Source: Bacillota bacterium (GTDB taxonomy: Bacteria > Bacillota > Sulfobacillia > JAJZIM01 > JAJZBP01). From it: a stretch of 21,859 nt of DNA. Below, piece after piece: positions 6,005-13,986 of the stretch. Positions within the stretch are counted from its first letter, which is position 1. Each line of letters starts with the position of its first letter. The notes under the pieces were generated by a model, which worked only from the letters and a program-made list of their open reading frames with translations, was not told the origin of the DNA and ran no database searches. The position numbers were made by a program, and so were the translations under genes. The stretch lies in the NCBI GenBank assembly GCA_021798855.1, contig JAJZBP010000007.1, forward strand, positions 1 to 21,859. The letters are read 5' to 3'.

Positions 6005-7066
6005 ATGGCCCAATTGACGTCCCGCGAGCGTTTCATCGGCACGCTGCAGCGGCATGAGGTGGACAAAGTCCCCCTGCTCAACCGTTTCATGGGACCGGTG
6101 GCGGCGAAACTGGCCCCCATCTTCGGCGCCACCGGGCGGGAGCTGGAAATCAAGTTGGGTAACGACGCCCTGATGGTCCAGATCGGAATCAACGCCGAAT
6201 ACAGCCACAAGGTGGTTCCGGAAGGCGCCGTCTACACCAGCGAATGGGGGGTCAAGTACCAGAGGGTGCACGGCTTCAACCAGCCCTTGGAACACCCTTT
6301 AAAAGAACCCTCTTTGGCGGGATACGTCTTCCCCGACCCGCACCTACCGTCCCGGATGACCGAAATCCGGGAGGTGATGGACGCATACCATGACCGATAC
6401 GCCGTCGTCGTGGACCTCTCCTGCACCCTTTTCGAAGCCGGCTTTCATCTGCGCGGCATGGAGAATTTCCTCATGGACGCCTATGAAAACGAGGATTTCA
6501 TGCGGCAGGTGCTGCAGGGTCTCGCCGATTATTACACCGCCCTGGGGGTGCACGCCATCGAACAGGGAGTGGACATGATCCGCATCGGGGACGACGTCGG
6601 CGTGCAAAGCGGTCTCCTGCTGCCGCCCGCCAAGTGGCGAACGCTGGTCAAACCCCACCTGCAGCGGATGATCGAGGCCTTTCGCCGGGCCAATCCCCGC
6701 ATTCTGCTGAAGTACCACTCCTGCGGCGACTTCTATACCATCATCCCGGACCTGCTCGACTTCGAGGTGGACCTGATCGGCACCATGCAACCCTGCGGGC
6801 AACTGGCCGATCCCTTCCGGATCAAGCGAGAATTCGGCGCCCGAGTGTCCTTCCTCGGGGGGTTGGACGTGCAACAACTGTTGCCCAACGGCAGTCCCGC
6901 CGAAGTGCGGGACGGAGTACGCAGAGTCCTCCAGGCCTACGCTCCCGGTGGCGGCTACGTTTTCATGCCGGCCCACTACATCAACGTGGATGTCCCCCTG
7001 GCGAACATCTGGGCCCTTTTGCAGGCGCTGCAGGATTTCCGGGATTACCCGCTCCAAGCGGCTTAA
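6005..7066 (+). CDS. URO-D-family corrinoid methyltransferase (MT1), module 1
   Basis: A 353-residue protein of the uroporphyrinogen-decarboxylase/MtaA-like methyltransferase family. It should transfer a methyl group from a methylated substrate to the corrinoid protein encoded next. The zinc site shows as H238-S-C240 (YHSCGD). The third ligand of MtaA/MtbA enzymes, a cysteine in the final strand, is a histidine context here (PAHYINVDVP, H324). A conserved acidic IGDDVG sits at 194-199. It is not a true URO-D: it has the HxC motif and a corrinoid-protein neighbour. The ATG at 6005 is chosen because GGAAAGGAGGG lies just before it; the open frame extends further upstream without a ribosome site. 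The stop is 19 bases before the next start. The substrate is unknown; methoxylated aromatics, as for MtvB-like O-demethylases, are the leading guess. Confidence 0.85.
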   Translation: MAQLTSRERFIGTLQRHEVDKVPLLNRFMGPVAAKLAPIFGATGRELEIKLGNDALMVQIGINAEYSHKVVPEGAVYTSEWGVKYQRVHGFNQPLEHPLKEPSLAGYVFPDPHLPSRMTEIREVMDAYHDRYAVVVDLSCTLFEAGFHLRGMENFLMDAYENEDFMRQVLQGLADYYTALGVHAIEQGVDMIRIGDDVGVQSGLLLPPAKWRTLVKPHLQRMIEAFRRANPRILLKYHSCGDFYTIIPDLLDFEVDLIGTMQPCGQLADPFRIKREFGARVSFLGGLDVQQLLPNGSPAEVRDGVRRVLQAYAPGGGYVFMPAHYINVDVPLANIWALLQALQDFRDYPLQAA

Positions 7067-7085
7067 CGGAGGAGGAATGGGTTGA

Positions 7086-7730
7086 ATGCTGTTGGATGAG
7101 ATCGCCCGAAGCGTTTCCGGCGGCCAGGCCGTTCAAACCAGCCGTTTGGTGGAACAGGCGCTGGCCGACGGCCTGGAGCCGGGCAGCGTTCTCAACGACG
7201 GGCTGATGGCCGGGCTGACGGTGATCGGGGAACGCTTTAAACGCAACGATTGTTACATCCCGGAGGTGCTGTTGGCCGCCAAAGCCATGCACGCCGGCAT
7301 GTCTTTATTGCGGCCGCTGTTGGCCGGCGGAGGCGAGCGCCTGCGGGATAAGATCGTGCTGGGAACGGTGGAATCGGACATCCACGACATCGGCAAAAAC
7401 CTGGTCGGCATGATGCTGGAGGGGGCCGGCTACCGGGTGATCGACCTGGGGGTGAACGTACCGGCCGGTCGTTTCCTGGCGGCGCTGGAGGAACACGCTG
7501 CGCCGGTGTTGGCCATGTCGGCCCTTTTGAGCACCACCATGCCCCGGTTGCAGGCGACCATCGCCGAGTTGGAAAAAGCCGGAGTGCGCGAACGGGTCAA
7601 AGTCTTGGTCGGCGGCGCTCCGGTCACCCGCGAATACGCGCAACGCATCGGCGCCGACGGTTACGCCCCGGAGGCGGCCAGCGCCGTGGATCTGGTGCGG
7701 GATTTGCTGGCGCCGGCGCCGACGGTTTAA
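7086..7730 (+). CDS. Corrinoid (B12-binding) methyl-carrier protein, module 1
   Basis: A 214-residue protein of the MtaC/MtvC type. It has an N-terminal helical cap domain (about 1-85) and a C-terminal Rossmann-like cobalamin domain with the D98-x-H100-D101-x-G103 motif, in which His100 is expected to be the lower cobalt ligand. The SALLSTTM and VGGAPV segments that hold the cofactor's nucleotide tail follow. It would carry the methyl group between the MT1 encoded just upstream and the methyl-THF transferase downstream, in the cytoplasm. GGAGGAGG lies 10 bases before the ATG. The protein is similar along its whole length to the second corrinoid protein at 9776-10435, for example in HDIGKN, DLGVNV and IGADGYAP, suggesting duplication of the methyltransferase-corrinoid module. 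Confidence 0.95.
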   Translation: MLLDEIARSVSGGQAVQTSRLVEQALADGLEPGSVLNDGLMAGLTVIGERFKRNDCYIPEVLLAAKAMHAGMSLLRPLLAGGGERLRDKIVLGTVESDIHDIGKNLVGMMLEGAGYRVIDLGVNVPAGRFLAALEEHAAPVLAMSALLSTTMPRLQATIAELEKAGVRERVKVLVGGAPVTREYAQRIGADGYAPEAASAVDLVRDLLAPAPTV

Positions 7731-7803
7731 AGGCAGCGGTCGGAGTCGAACGGACGCGGCCCGGACAACGACTTGAACTTATGCGCGAGGAGGACGGACA
7801 AGT

Positions 7804-8598
7804 TTGCAGATCGTGGGCGAGTTGATCAACACCAGTCGCGGGGCGGTGCACACCGCCGTGGACAACCTGGACGCGGCCTTCATCCAAGGACTGGCGGCGA
7901 AACAGGTGGAAGCGGGGGCCGACTACGTCGACGTGAACGCCGGCACCTTCGTGGGCAAAGAAGGGGACAAGCTTTGCTGGCTGGTGGAAACGGTGCAGGC
8001 AAGAGTGGAAACCCCCCTGGCCCTGGACACTCCGGACCCGGAAGCTTTGCGGCGAGCTCTGGCCGTCCACCGGGGAAGACCCCTGATCAACTCGATCACG
8101 GGAGAAACGGGGCGGTGGGAAACCATGTTGCCGGTGGTGGCCGAGGCCAAAGCAGCGGTGATCGCCCTGTGCCTCGACGACGCGGGCATGCCCCAATCGG
8201 CGGCGGACCGGCTGCGGGTGGCGGGAAAACTGGTCCGGGGACTCGAAGGCGCCGGGGTGTCCATGGAAGACATTTACCTCGACCCCCTGGTGTGTCCGGT
8301 GAGCACCGACACGAGCGCGGCCCTGGCCGCTCTGGAAGCCATCGGGGCGATGCGCCGTGAGTTCCCGGGGGTTCATGCGATCTGCGGCCTCAGCAACGTC
8401 TCCTACGGCCTTCCCAAACGCAGGCTGCTGAACAACGCTTTTTGCCTCCTGGCGATGCAACAGGGTCTCGACGCGGTGCTCCTCGATCCTTTGGACAGAT
8501 CCCTGATCTCCTTGATCCAGGCCACGCAAACCCTGTTGGGGAAAGACGAATACTGCATGGCCTATATCCAGGCGGTCCGCGAAAACCGGCTTACTTAA
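7804..8598 (+). CDS. Methyltetrahydrofolate:corrinoid methyltransferase (MT2), AcsE/MtrH-like pterin-binding protein
   Basis: A 264-residue TIM-barrel pterin-binding protein, close to the 262 residues of Moorella AcsE. Residues equivalent to those that bind methyl-THF in AcsE are at almost identical numbers: D75, N96 (INSITGE), D160 (LDPLVCPVS) and N198 (GLSN); VDVNAGT is at 42-48. It should move methyl groups between the corrinoid proteins and tetrahydrofolate, feeding the methyl branch of the Wood-Ljungdahl pathway or its oxidation. It is the only such gene in the cluster, so it probably serves both modules. The start is TTG at 7804, supported by GAGGAGG 10 bases before and by alignment of the opening residues (QIVGELIN) with AcsE-type starts. 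A 73-base gap precedes it, with nothing recognisable in it. Confidence 0.92.
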   Translation: MQIVGELINTSRGAVHTAVDNLDAAFIQGLAAKQVEAGADYVDVNAGTFVGKEGDKLCWLVETVQARVETPLALDTPDPEALRRALAVHRGRPLINSITGETGRWETMLPVVAEAKAAVIALCLDDAGMPQSAADRLRVAGKLVRGLEGAGVSMEDIYLDPLVCPVSTDTSAALAALEAIGAMRREFPGVHAICGLSNVSYGLPKRRLLNNAFCLLAMQQGLDAVLLDPLDRSLISLIQATQTLLGKDEYCMAYIQAVRENRLT

Positions 8599-8618
8599 AG
8601 AAAGGAGCGATGAGCCCC

Positions 8619-9779
8619 ATGCCGACCCATCGGGAGAGAGTGGAGACGGCCCTGGACCACCGGGAGCCGGACCGAGTGCCCCTGGGGATCTGGATGACCC
8701 TGGGAGCCTACAAAAAGTTACGGCAGCACCTGGGGATGCCGGTGCGGGACGCCTATCCCCCCGGTTCCACCACCTGGTCTTTGGATGTCCACGTGGAACA
8801 GGATCTGATCGAACGCCTGGAGCTGGACGTCATCCGCATCGGCTCCTCCACCCCCACCGGGGAGGGTTTTGTGGAGGAGGCGGACGGCTGTTTCGTGGAC
8901 GAATGGAACATCCGGCGTCGCCGGATCGAATTCGAAAGCGGCTATTACTTGGAGATCGAGAATCCCCCCCTGGGCGAGGCCATGGCAGGAGACCTGGCCG
9001 ATTACCCATGGCCCGATCCGACGGCGGACGGTTGCTGGAACGGCCTGGAGGAAAAAGCCCGCCGCCTTTACCGGGAAACGGATCTGGCGATTTTGGCCCA
9101 ATTCGGCCGGGGTGGCATTTACGAACAGGCCAAATACCTCCGGGGACACGAGCAGATCCTGTTGGACATGATCCTGAATCCGGAATTCGTCCATGCCCTT
9201 TTCGCCAAGCTCTGCGAAATCGAAATGAAGTTCAACGAAATCGGCATCAAATTGATCGGCAAATACCTCACCCAGGTGCGCCTGAGTCCGGAAGATCTGG
9301 GCACGATGGATAATCTGCAAATCTCTCCGGCGACCTTCCGGGAATTCATCCTGCCCTACTACCAAAAGAGCTTCGGCCACACGCAAAAGCTGCTCAAGGC
9401 CGAAAATCCACGAGCCAAATTGCAGTTTCACACGTGTGGATCCGTCTATCCAATCATCAATGATCTGATCGCGGCCGGCATGGAGATCATGGATCCCCTG
9501 CAGCCCATCGCCCGGGGGATGGAACCGGCCCGACTGAAGGCCAATTTCGGCGACCGACTCAGTTGGTGGGGCGGCATCGACGTACAAAACACCCTGCCCT
9601 TCGGTACGCCGGAGGAAGTGGCGGCCGAAGTGCGCACCCGCCTAAGGGAAATGTCCCCGGGCGGCGGTTACATTCTCAGTTCCTCCCACCGTTTGCAGCC
9701 GGACATACCGGTGGCCAACATCCTGGCGATGTACGACGCCGCCAGGGAATTCGGAGTTTACGGGAGGGTTGGCACGTGA
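8619..9779 (+). CDS. URO-D-family corrinoid methyltransferase (MT1), module 2
   Basis: A 386-residue second member of the family of 6005-7066 but clearly diverged and longer. The zinc motif is H271-T-C273 (FHTCGS); the late ligand region reads SSSHRLQPDIP with H357 where MtaA-type enzymes have cysteine. A conserved DVQNTLPFGTPEEV stretch parallels DVQQLLPNGSPAEV in the first. It should methylate the corrinoid protein encoded immediately after it, whose start overlaps its stop. The ATG at 8619 is chosen over that at 8610 because AAGGAG (8602-8607) is 11 bases away rather than 2. The insertions in the N-terminal half and the different residues in place of IGDDVG (LGTMDN) suggest a different methyl donor from module 1. 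Confidence 0.85.
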   Translation: MPTHRERVETALDHREPDRVPLGIWMTLGAYKKLRQHLGMPVRDAYPPGSTTWSLDVHVEQDLIERLELDVIRIGSSTPTGEGFVEEADGCFVDEWNIRRRRIEFESGYYLEIENPPLGEAMAGDLADYPWPDPTADGCWNGLEEKARRLYRETDLAILAQFGRGGIYEQAKYLRGHEQILLDMILNPEFVHALFAKLCEIEMKFNEIGIKLIGKYLTQVRLSPEDLGTMDNLQISPATFREFILPYYQKSFGHTQKLLKAENPRAKLQFHTCGSVYPIINDLIAAGMEIMDPLQPIARGMEPARLKANFGDRLSWWGGIDVQNTLPFGTPEEVAAEVRTRLREMSPGGGYILSSSHRLQPDIPVANILAMYDAAREFGVYGRVGT

Positions 9780-10435
9780 ACGAGGCACTGTTGAGCCGAA
9801 TCGGTGACGCCGTCCTCAGGGGACAACTTCCGAGCATCGAGAACCTGGTCCGGGAGGCCCTGGCGGAGAACATTCCCCCCCTGCAGATCATTCAGGGTGG
9901 GCTGGCCAAGGGCATGGCCGCGGTCGGCGTCCGTTTCAAGGCCGGTGACTATTTTCTGCCCGAGGTCATGGTATCGGCCAAAACCATGGCCGCCGCCGTG
10001 GCCATCCTGGAACCCCTTCTGGAGAGCGGAACCCGGATCGAACCGTTGGGCAAATTCCTGATCGGAACCGTGTCCGGAGACGTCCACGACATCGGCAAGA
10101 ATATCGTGTCCATGATGCTGCGGGGCGCCGGTTTTGCCGTTTCCGACCTGGGCGTGAACGTTTCCGCCGAACGCTTCGTGGAAGCCATCAGGAAGGAACG
10201 TCCGGATATCGTGGGCATGTGCGCCCTCCTGTCCACCACCATGCCGGCGCAGAAAAAGACCCTTGAAGCCATCAGCGCGGCGGGACTGCGGGACCAGGTT
10301 AAGGTCATGGTGGGCGGCGCCCCGGTGCAAGCAAAATGGGCTGAACAAATCGGCGCCGACGGTTATGCTCCGGACGCCGTCAGCGCCGTGGACATGGCCA
10401 AGGAACTCTTGGGTCTCGTGTCCGGAACCGACTGA
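9776..10435 (+). CDS. Corrinoid (B12-binding) methyl-carrier protein, module 2
   Basis: A 219-residue MtaC/MtvC-type protein with a helical cap and a cobalamin domain carrying D102-x-H104-D105-x-G107 (His104 as lower ligand), then ALLSTTMP and VGGAPV. The GTG start at 9776 overlaps the preceding TGA (GTGA), with GGGAGGG about 7 bases upstream, so it is translationally coupled to the module-2 methyltransferase. This pairing by overlap supports one dedicated corrinoid partner per MT1. Its stop is two bases before the iron-sulfur subunit gene, which places the molybdoenzyme genes on the same transcript. Confidence 0.95.
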   Translation: MNEALLSRIGDAVLRGQLPSIENLVREALAENIPPLQIIQGGLAKGMAAVGVRFKAGDYFLPEVMVSAKTMAAAVAILEPLLESGTRIEPLGKFLIGTVSGDVHDIGKNIVSMMLRGAGFAVSDLGVNVSAERFVEAIRKERPDIVGMCALLSTTMPAQKKTLEAISAAGLRDQVKVMVGGAPVQAKWAEQIGADGYAPDAVSAVDMAKELLGLVSGTD

Positions 10436-10437
10436 CC

Positions 10438-10986
10438 ATGCCTGAGCGACTGGGAATGCTCATTGACCTTAAAAAGTGCATATCCTGTCAGGCCTGCACC
10501 GTGGCTTGCAAAGTCCATAACAAGGTACCCCTGGGGCGTTTCGTCAACCGGGTTTTGAAGGTCGGACCGGAAGGCAATTTCCCCCATCTTGGTTATTACG
10601 GCCTGCCCGCAGCCTGTATGCAGTGCACGGATCCTCCCTGCGTCGACGTCTGCCCGACGAAAGCCAGCGCCATCGCCCCCAACGGCGTGATCATGATCGA
10701 CGATAAAAAATGCGTCGGCTGCAGGTACTGCATGGCCGCCTGCCCCTACGGCGCCCGCGTCTTCAACGAAGAACGCCGGGTGGTGCAAAAGTGCACCTTT
10801 TGCTTCGAGCGGCGGGAACGGGGACGCCAACCCATTTGCGTTCAAACCTGCGTGGGCGGAGCGCGCTATTTCGGCGACCTGAACGACCCGCAGGCGGAGG
10901 TAAGCCGCCTGATCCACGAAAGACACGCGGAAAACCTGCTGCCCGACCTGAACACCCAACCGGGGGTGTTCTACTGCCGTCCCTGA
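10438..10986 (+). CDS. Four-[4Fe-4S] electron-transfer subunit (PsrB/NrfC/DmsB-like)
   Basis: A 182-residue protein with 16 cysteines in four groups: C14, C17, C20, C24; C60, C63, C68, C72; C92, C95, C98, C102; and C119, C122, C134, C138. This is the layout of CISM-family beta subunits, which bridge a molybdopterin catalytic subunit and a quinone-reactive membrane subunit; both are encoded next. There is no signal peptide. The ATG lies two bases after the corrinoid gene's stop and has only a weak ribosome site, consistent with coupling to upstream translation. The N-terminal IDLKKCISCQACTVACK is standard for the family. Confidence 0.93.
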   Translation: MPERLGMLIDLKKCISCQACTVACKVHNKVPLGRFVNRVLKVGPEGNFPHLGYYGLPAACMQCTDPPCVDVCPTKASAIAPNGVIMIDDKKCVGCRYCMAACPYGARVFNEERRVVQKCTFCFERRERGRQPICVQTCVGGARYFGDLNDPQAEVSRLIHERHAENLLPDLNTQPGVFYCRP

Positions 10987-11002
10987 AGGAGGGTTCACAC
11001 GC

Positions 11003-11827
11003 ATGGGCCAACCGCAGACGTGGGACTGGAAAGTCGCCGGTTATCTTTTCCTGGCCGGAGCCGGGGCGGGCGCCTTTTTGGTGGCCGTCGGAGGGAACCT
11101 GAGCCTGAGCCTGAGCCGGGCCGCGGCCCTTTTGGGAGTCTGCCTGGTCGGGGTGGGCGCTTGTTTGCTCATCGGCGACCTCGGCATCAAGTTGCGTTTC
11201 TGGAGAGTTCTCTCCAACCCCACCAGTTCGTGGATTTCAATCGGATCCTGGTTGATCGGCTTGTTTATGTCGTCCGGCACCATCTACTTCTTCTTTCCCG
11301 GCGCAACCCTGGCCTGGGTCGGTATGCTGGCCGCGGCGGGGACGGCCACCTACACCGGCGTGCTGCTGGGAGTCGTCAAGGCCAGGCCTTTTTGGAACAC
11401 ACCTCTTCTGCCCGTATTGTTCTTGGTCTCCGCCCTTTCCACCGGGGCCGCCTTGATCACTCTGCTGACCGCCTGGATGGGTTTGCCGGCGGCCCCCTGG
11501 CTGAGACGGGATACCTTTGGGTTGTTGATTCTGGAGGGTTTGCTGGTCTTTTTGTACATGCTGGTCATGGTCCAGTCCACGGCCACGGCCGCTCGTTCGG
11601 CACGGGAGGTGCTCCGGGGGCGTTGGCGTTTCTGGTTCTGGTTGGGCACCGTATCCGCCGGCCTGATCCTACCATCGGCCATCCTTACCCTGGCTCCGGG
11701 AAGGAGTTGGGGGGAGTTGTCCGCCGTTATGGTGTTGGCCGGCGGAGCGTCCCTGCGCTGGTGGATGCTGCGGGCGGGCGCGCGCCGCGCCTTGCCTGGA
11801 GAGTCATGGGCGGACGTCCTGATCTGA
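11003..11827 (+). CDS. NrfD/PsrC-family quinone-reactive membrane subunit
   Basis: A 274-residue hydrophobic protein with about eight membrane segments (near 12-32, 40-58, 80-98, 101-121, 135-157, 170-190, 210-230, 238-256), as in Thermus PsrC. The opening VAGYLFLAGAGAGAFLVA is typical of NrfD-family helix 1. It should anchor the iron-sulfur and molybdopterin subunits and exchange electrons with menaquinone. AAGGAGGG at 10987-10994 overlaps nothing and is 8 bases from the ATG. NrfD proteins need no haem; no conserved haem histidines are evident. Confidence 0.9.
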   Translation: MGQPQTWDWKVAGYLFLAGAGAGAFLVAVGGNLSLSLSRAAALLGVCLVGVGACLLIGDLGIKLRFWRVLSNPTSSWISIGSWLIGLFMSSGTIYFFFPGATLAWVGMLAAAGTATYTGVLLGVVKARPFWNTPLLPVLFLVSALSTGAALITLLTAWMGLPAAPWLRRDTFGLLILEGLLVFLYMLVMVQSTATAARSAREVLRGRWRFWFWLGTVSAGLILPSAILTLAPGRSWGELSAVMVLAGGASLRWWMLRAGARRALPGESWADVLI

Positions 11828-11849
11828 AACCCGAGGAGGGGGCGGCAAA

Positions 11850-13979
11850 ATGTCCGACATCCACAGCCGATACGAGGCTATTCTGGACGGCAAGCTCGAT
11901 GGATACGTACAAAGCGCCTGCCTGCAGTGCGTTGGAAACTGCGGGATCAGCGTGTACGTGGAAAAGGGCCGGGCGGTATCCATCGAAGGAAACCTGTTGG
12001 ATCCAAATAACCAGGGACGGCTTTGCGCCAAGGGGCAAGCCGGTCTGGCGCAGGTCTACGACCCGGAGCGCAACCGGTATCCGGTGGAGCGCGTGGGAGA
12101 GCGGGGCGGCGGACAGTGGCGGCGGATCAGTTGGAAGGCGGCGTTGACGAAAATCGCCACCCGATTACGCGGTCTGCGGCTCGCCGGTCGGCCGGAGCGC
12201 CTGGTGTTTTACGGTGGCCGGAACATGATGTCCGGGTACACCACCCGCTTTGCCCACGCTTTCGGCACCCCCAACCACTTCAACCACGACAGCCTTTGCG
12301 CCAACAGTCGCACGGTGGCCTGTTCGGTCAGCATGGGCGAGGGTTGGCCCCTGGCGGATTATCGCCATGCCCGTTACATCCTGCTCTTGGGAACCAACCG
12401 CTTCGAAACCAATCTCCCCTATCTGGGCGGAGCTTGGCGCCTGGCGGAGGCTCTGGAAAACGGGGCCAAACTGGTGGTGGTCGACCCGCGCTTCAACCTG
12501 ACCGCGGCGAAAGCCCACCGCTGGTTGCCGATCACTCCGGGCACCGACGGGGCTCTGGTCATGGGAATGATCCATACGATCGTGGAGGAAAACCTGTATG
12601 ATCGGGATTTCGTCGCGGAATGGACGGAGGGTTTCCCGGAATTCGTCGCCCGGGTGCTGCCGTCCCACTCGCCGGAAGCGATGGCCCCTCTCTGCGGCGT
12701 CGCCGCCGAAACGATCCGAGAGGTGGCCAGGGATTTCGCCGGCACGCAACCGGCGGTGGCCGATTGGCTACGGGGCGTCTGCGCCCACCAAAACGGTTTC
12801 CAGACCAGCCGGGCTGTGCTCACCCTGAACGCCCTGGTTGGCAACATCGACCGGCGAGGGGGATTGTGTTTCACCCGTGCCCTGCCCCTCACTCCCGTCG
12901 CGCCGGTTCCAGCGGTCCCCAGCCAACCCAAGGTTGATCTCTCGGGCACCCCAACCTATCCGTTGGCCCAAAATCTGCAGCACGCCGTTTTGCCGGCGGT
13001 GGCCCGCGGCGATCCGTATCCGGTGGACACGGTGATTTGCTACCACGCCAGCCCGGCCTACGCCACGCCCCAACCGGACGCGCAGGTCGCGGTGCTGCGG
13101 GACCCGGAAAAGATCCCTTTCCTGGTTTCCATCGACCCCTTTTACGGCGAGACCAGCCATTACGCCGACATCATCCTGCCCGAGGTCACCTACCTGGAGC
13201 GGTGGGACTTGGTCAGTTGGCCCTACGGGTTCGAGTTCAGGCCCTATCTTTTCCTGCGCAAGCCGGCGGTGCGCCCCCTGGAGGAAGCCCGTCAGGGGCG
13301 CGACATCATTCGAGACCTGGCCCTGCGTATCGGCGACGGCATGGAAGCCTTCTTTGCCGACGATATCGTCGCCTACCTGCAAAAGGAAGTCACCGGCACG
13401 GGCGCGGATTGGAACGAGTTGCTGGAAAACGGCGTTTTCCAGTCACCGGAGCCACGGTCAACCGGACGTTTTCGCGCCGGAGGCTTCGCCACTCCTTCCG
13501 GCAAGTTCGAGATCTACAGCCGGACATTGGCGGAAAACGGCCATGCGCCCCTTCCGGGCTACCAGCCCATCCCCCAACCAACGGCGGACATCGGGCGGCA
13601 GTATCCCTTCCACCTGATCACCTTCAAGGTCAACGTGCACAACCAATCCCGTACCGCCAACCTGCCGCTTCTGCTGGAGATCGCCGGCGAGAATTGCGTG
13701 GAGATCAACCCGGTTGACGCCGCCCGCATCGGGGTGACGGATGGGCAGATGGTGCGGGTGCGTTCGGAAAGCGGCGCCGTCCGGATCAAAGCCAGGGTGA
13801 CCGCGGGGATCGCCCCGGGGGTGGTGGCCATCTCCCATCACTTCGGGCACACCCAATACGGAACCGTGGCCCGTGGGCGCGGCGCCAACCCCAACCTGGT
13901 GATCACCTGCTTTGAGGACCGCCTGGGGGGAATGGTGGCCTATAACGACACCCTGGTGACGGTGGAAGCTCCGGCCTGA
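11850..13979 (+). CDS. Molybdopterin oxidoreductase catalytic subunit (DMSO-reductase family, Psr/Phs-like), no Tat signal
   Basis: A 709-residue catalytic subunit. C24, C27, C31 and C59 form the N-terminal [4Fe-4S] site, with K61 next to it. Cys150 (HDSLC) is the likely molybdenum/tungsten ligand by position, as in polysulfide and thiosulfate reductases. LGTNRFETN and VVVDPRFNLTAAKA are bis-MGD-binding motifs. The C-terminal molybdopterin-dinucleotide domain covers about 585-705. Unlike PsrA, PhsA and ArrA, it has no twin-arginine leader: it begins MSDIHSRYEAILDG. It is therefore probably cytoplasmic. GGAGGGGG precedes the ATG at 11850. It completes a beta-membrane-catalytic complex with the two preceding genes. 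Substrate unknown; polysulfide, thiosulfate, formate-like or an unrecognised organic substrate are all possible. Confidence 0.9.
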   Translation: MSDIHSRYEAILDGKLDGYVQSACLQCVGNCGISVYVEKGRAVSIEGNLLDPNNQGRLCAKGQAGLAQVYDPERNRYPVERVGERGGGQWRRISWKAALTKIATRLRGLRLAGRPERLVFYGGRNMMSGYTTRFAHAFGTPNHFNHDSLCANSRTVACSVSMGEGWPLADYRHARYILLLGTNRFETNLPYLGGAWRLAEALENGAKLVVVDPRFNLTAAKAHRWLPITPGTDGALVMGMIHTIVEENLYDRDFVAEWTEGFPEFVARVLPSHSPEAMAPLCGVAAETIREVARDFAGTQPAVADWLRGVCAHQNGFQTSRAVLTLNALVGNIDRRGGLCFTRALPLTPVAPVPAVPSQPKVDLSGTPTYPLAQNLQHAVLPAVARGDPYPVDTVICYHASPAYATPQPDAQVAVLRDPEKIPFLVSIDPFYGETSHYADIILPEVTYLERWDLVSWPYGFEFRPYLFLRKPAVRPLEEARQGRDIIRDLALRIGDGMEAFFADDIVAYLQKEVTGTGADWNELLENGVFQSPEPRSTGRFRAGGFATPSGKFEIYSRTLAENGHAPLPGYQPIPQPTADIGRQYPFHLITFKVNVHNQSRTANLPLLLEIAGENCVEINPVDAARIGVTDGQMVRVRSESGAVRIKARVTAGIAPGVVAISHHFGHTQYGTVARGRGANPNLVITCFEDRLGGMVAYNDTLVTVEAPA

Positions 13980-13986
13980 ATTCGGA

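Noticed and set aside
8442..8618. Upstream in-frame extension of the module-2 methyltransferase into the preceding gene
   Set aside because: The extension overlaps the AcsE-like gene and lacks a ribosome site; AAGGAG at 8602-8607 supports the start at 8619.
6005..9779. Possible pyrrolysine-type methylamine methyltransferases
   Set aside because: The methyltransferases are URO-D family, not MttB/MtbB/MtmB, and their frames have no internal TAG codon.
11850..13979. Formate dehydrogenase assignment for the molybdopterin subunit
   Set aside because: The typical Cys/Sec-His-x-x motif of formate dehydrogenases is not seen at the metal-ligand position (HDSLCANSR); the Psr/Phs-like pattern fits better, though substrate stays open.
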